From Bacilli bacterium (lineage in GTDB: Bacteria > Bacillota_I > Bacilli_A > RF39 > UBA660), in contig JAGHHZ010000024.1 of NCBI GenBank assembly GCA_017887425.1, forward strand, positions 1 to 49,533: DNA of 49,533 bases, read 5' to 3'. The translations under genes were made by a program, and so were the position numbers. The notes beneath the pieces are model-generated. The model was not told where the DNA came from. It ran no database searches and was given only the letters and a program-made list of their open reading frames with translations. Shown here piece by piece: positions 48,849 to 49,533 of this stretch (positions are counted from its first letter, which is position 1; each line of letters starts with the position of its first letter).

Positions 48849-49533
48849 ATGCTTAAGAAATTGCTTAATTTTGTAACACACCGAATTTTTATTGTAGGTG
48901 TGTTATTGATCTTTCAACTAGTTATTTTAGTTTTAGCAATCAATAAATTTGAAGAATATGGTTTATATTGTTATATTTTATTTTTTATTTTAGGAATACT
49001 AGTTCTATTAAAAATAATTAATGGTAATGCTAATCCTAATTATAAAATAGCTTGGATTATTCCTGTCTTAACTATTCCAATTTTTGGAACGTTGATGTAC
49101 TTAATCTTTGGGAACAAATTAAATGATAAAGATAAAAAATTAGTAAAAAATAAAGAAAATATTCAAAATAATTTAAAACAAGATAAAAAAATAATGGAAA
49201 ATATAAAAGAACAAGATATTAATTTTTATAACCAAGCTAATTATATCTATCGTAATGCTTATTACCCAATTTATGAAAATACTTATACTGAATATTTAAA
49301 AGTTGGCGAAGTTTATTACAAACGTTTAATTGAAGAATTAAAGAAAGCCGAAAAATATATTTTTATGCAATATTTTATTATTCATAAAGGTAAATTTTGG
49401 AATGAAATTTTAGAGGTTTTAAAACAAAAAGCTAAAGAGGGAATTGATGTTCGAGTTGTCTATGACGATATGGGATGTATTGTAACATTACCAAATAAAT
49501 ATTATGAACAGTTAAATAAATATGGTATTAAAG
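48849..49533 (+). CDS. cls: Cardiolipin synthase, N-terminal part (cut by window end)
   Basis: Phospholipase D-superfamily enzyme that joins two phosphatidylglycerols into cardiolipin in the membrane. The 228 visible residues give two membrane helices (about 12-31 and 35-80 region, with WIIPVLTIPIFGTLMYLIFG), the typical linker, and the start of the first PLD domain (KYIFMQYFIIHKGKFWNEIL, GIDVRVVYDDMGC). The two HKD motifs lie beyond the window. GGTGAG precedes ATG 48849. The reading frame is open to the last base. Confidence 0.9.
   Translation, partial: MLKKLLNFVTHRIFIVGVLLIFQLVILVLAINKFEEYGLYCYILFFILGILVLLKIINGNANPNYKIAWIIPVLTIPIFGTLMYLIFGNKLNDKDKKLVKNKENIQNNLKQDKKIMENIKEQDINFYNQANYIYRNAYYPIYENTYTEYLKVGEVYYKRLIEELKKAEKYIFMQYFIIHKGKFWNEILEVLKQKAKEGIDVRVVYDDMGCIVTLPNKYYEQLNKYGIK

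Noticed and set aside
1-49533. CRISPR arrays, rRNA genes, insertion sequences, replication origin
   Set aside because: I looked for spaced direct repeats, rRNA signatures, transposase motifs with terminal inverted repeats, and DnaA-box clusters, and saw none.

Overview
The window is chromosomal DNA of a very AT-rich bacterium that uses the standard code: TGA is a stop at uvrC and tryptophan is TGG. Single-chain GlyRS, SepF and DivIVA, the DnaB/DnaI primosome pair, T-box leaders, RNase J, CsaA, the YmfF/YmfH peptidase pair and a SigK-like sigma factor place it in the Firmicutes/Bacilli. A small-genome, wall-bearing gut lineage close to the Mollicutes (RF39-like or Erysipelotrichia-like) is my inference. 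Most of the window is dense housekeeping sequence, with short leaders, strong extended -10 promoters and stop codons often built into terminators.

Layout. 0-2 kb: a prepilin-like surface protein whose well-placed start (221) is separated from its reading frame by a run of ten G, one base out of frame, which looks like a phase-variation switch. 2-4 kb: rpsB (with an extra C-terminal Rho-N/SAP-like domain) and tsf. 4-5.9 kb, minus strand: D,D-carboxypeptidase and a YigZ protein. 5.9-9.2 kb: radical SAM protein, uvrC and a kinase-fold orphan. 9.3-11.7 kb: tRNA-Arg, an accessory patch (HTH gene, frameshifted BRO-family gene, HTH-membrane regulator), csaA and tRNA-Ala. 11.8-17.2 kb: polA, an M23 peptidase with a two-helix membrane head, a lipoprotein and a CDF transporter. 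17.2-18.4 kb: an orphan with a possible PBECR4-type nuclease domain. 18.4-23.5 kb: T-box/serS, two surface proteins (InlB-type repeat; CHAP plus cadherin-like), murI and mutM. 23.5-27.3 kb: rnjA (minus), ftsY, a small membrane protein, ylxM, and two divergent HTH genes around palindromic operators. 27.4-30.5 kb: dnaB, dnaI, a LOG-family enzyme and a CotD-like coat protein.

30.5-38 kb: a strikingly short glycine T-box before an unknown gene and glyS, then sepF, divIVA, T-box/ileS, and an intact second BRO gene. 38.3-46.4 kb: SanA/YdcF-like protein, ymfH and ymfF (minus), sigK-like sigma factor, DHH phosphoesterase, ABC exporter, NagZ-like glycosidase. 46.4-49.5 kb: a 470-base non-coding gap, a zinc-ribbon/SH3 membrane protein, tRNA-Lys (minus), secG, and the 5' part of cardiolipin synthase, cut by the window end.

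Several genes serve envelope growth and division (dacA, murI, CHAP, M23, nagZ, sepF, divIVA, cls, secG, ftsY). Three aminoacyl-tRNA synthetases are under amino-acid control by T-box leaders. The SigK-like factor, with a hydrophobic pro-like head, and the CotD-like protein suggest that the lineage sporulates or recently did. No rRNA, CRISPR array, insertion sequence or complete prophage is visible.
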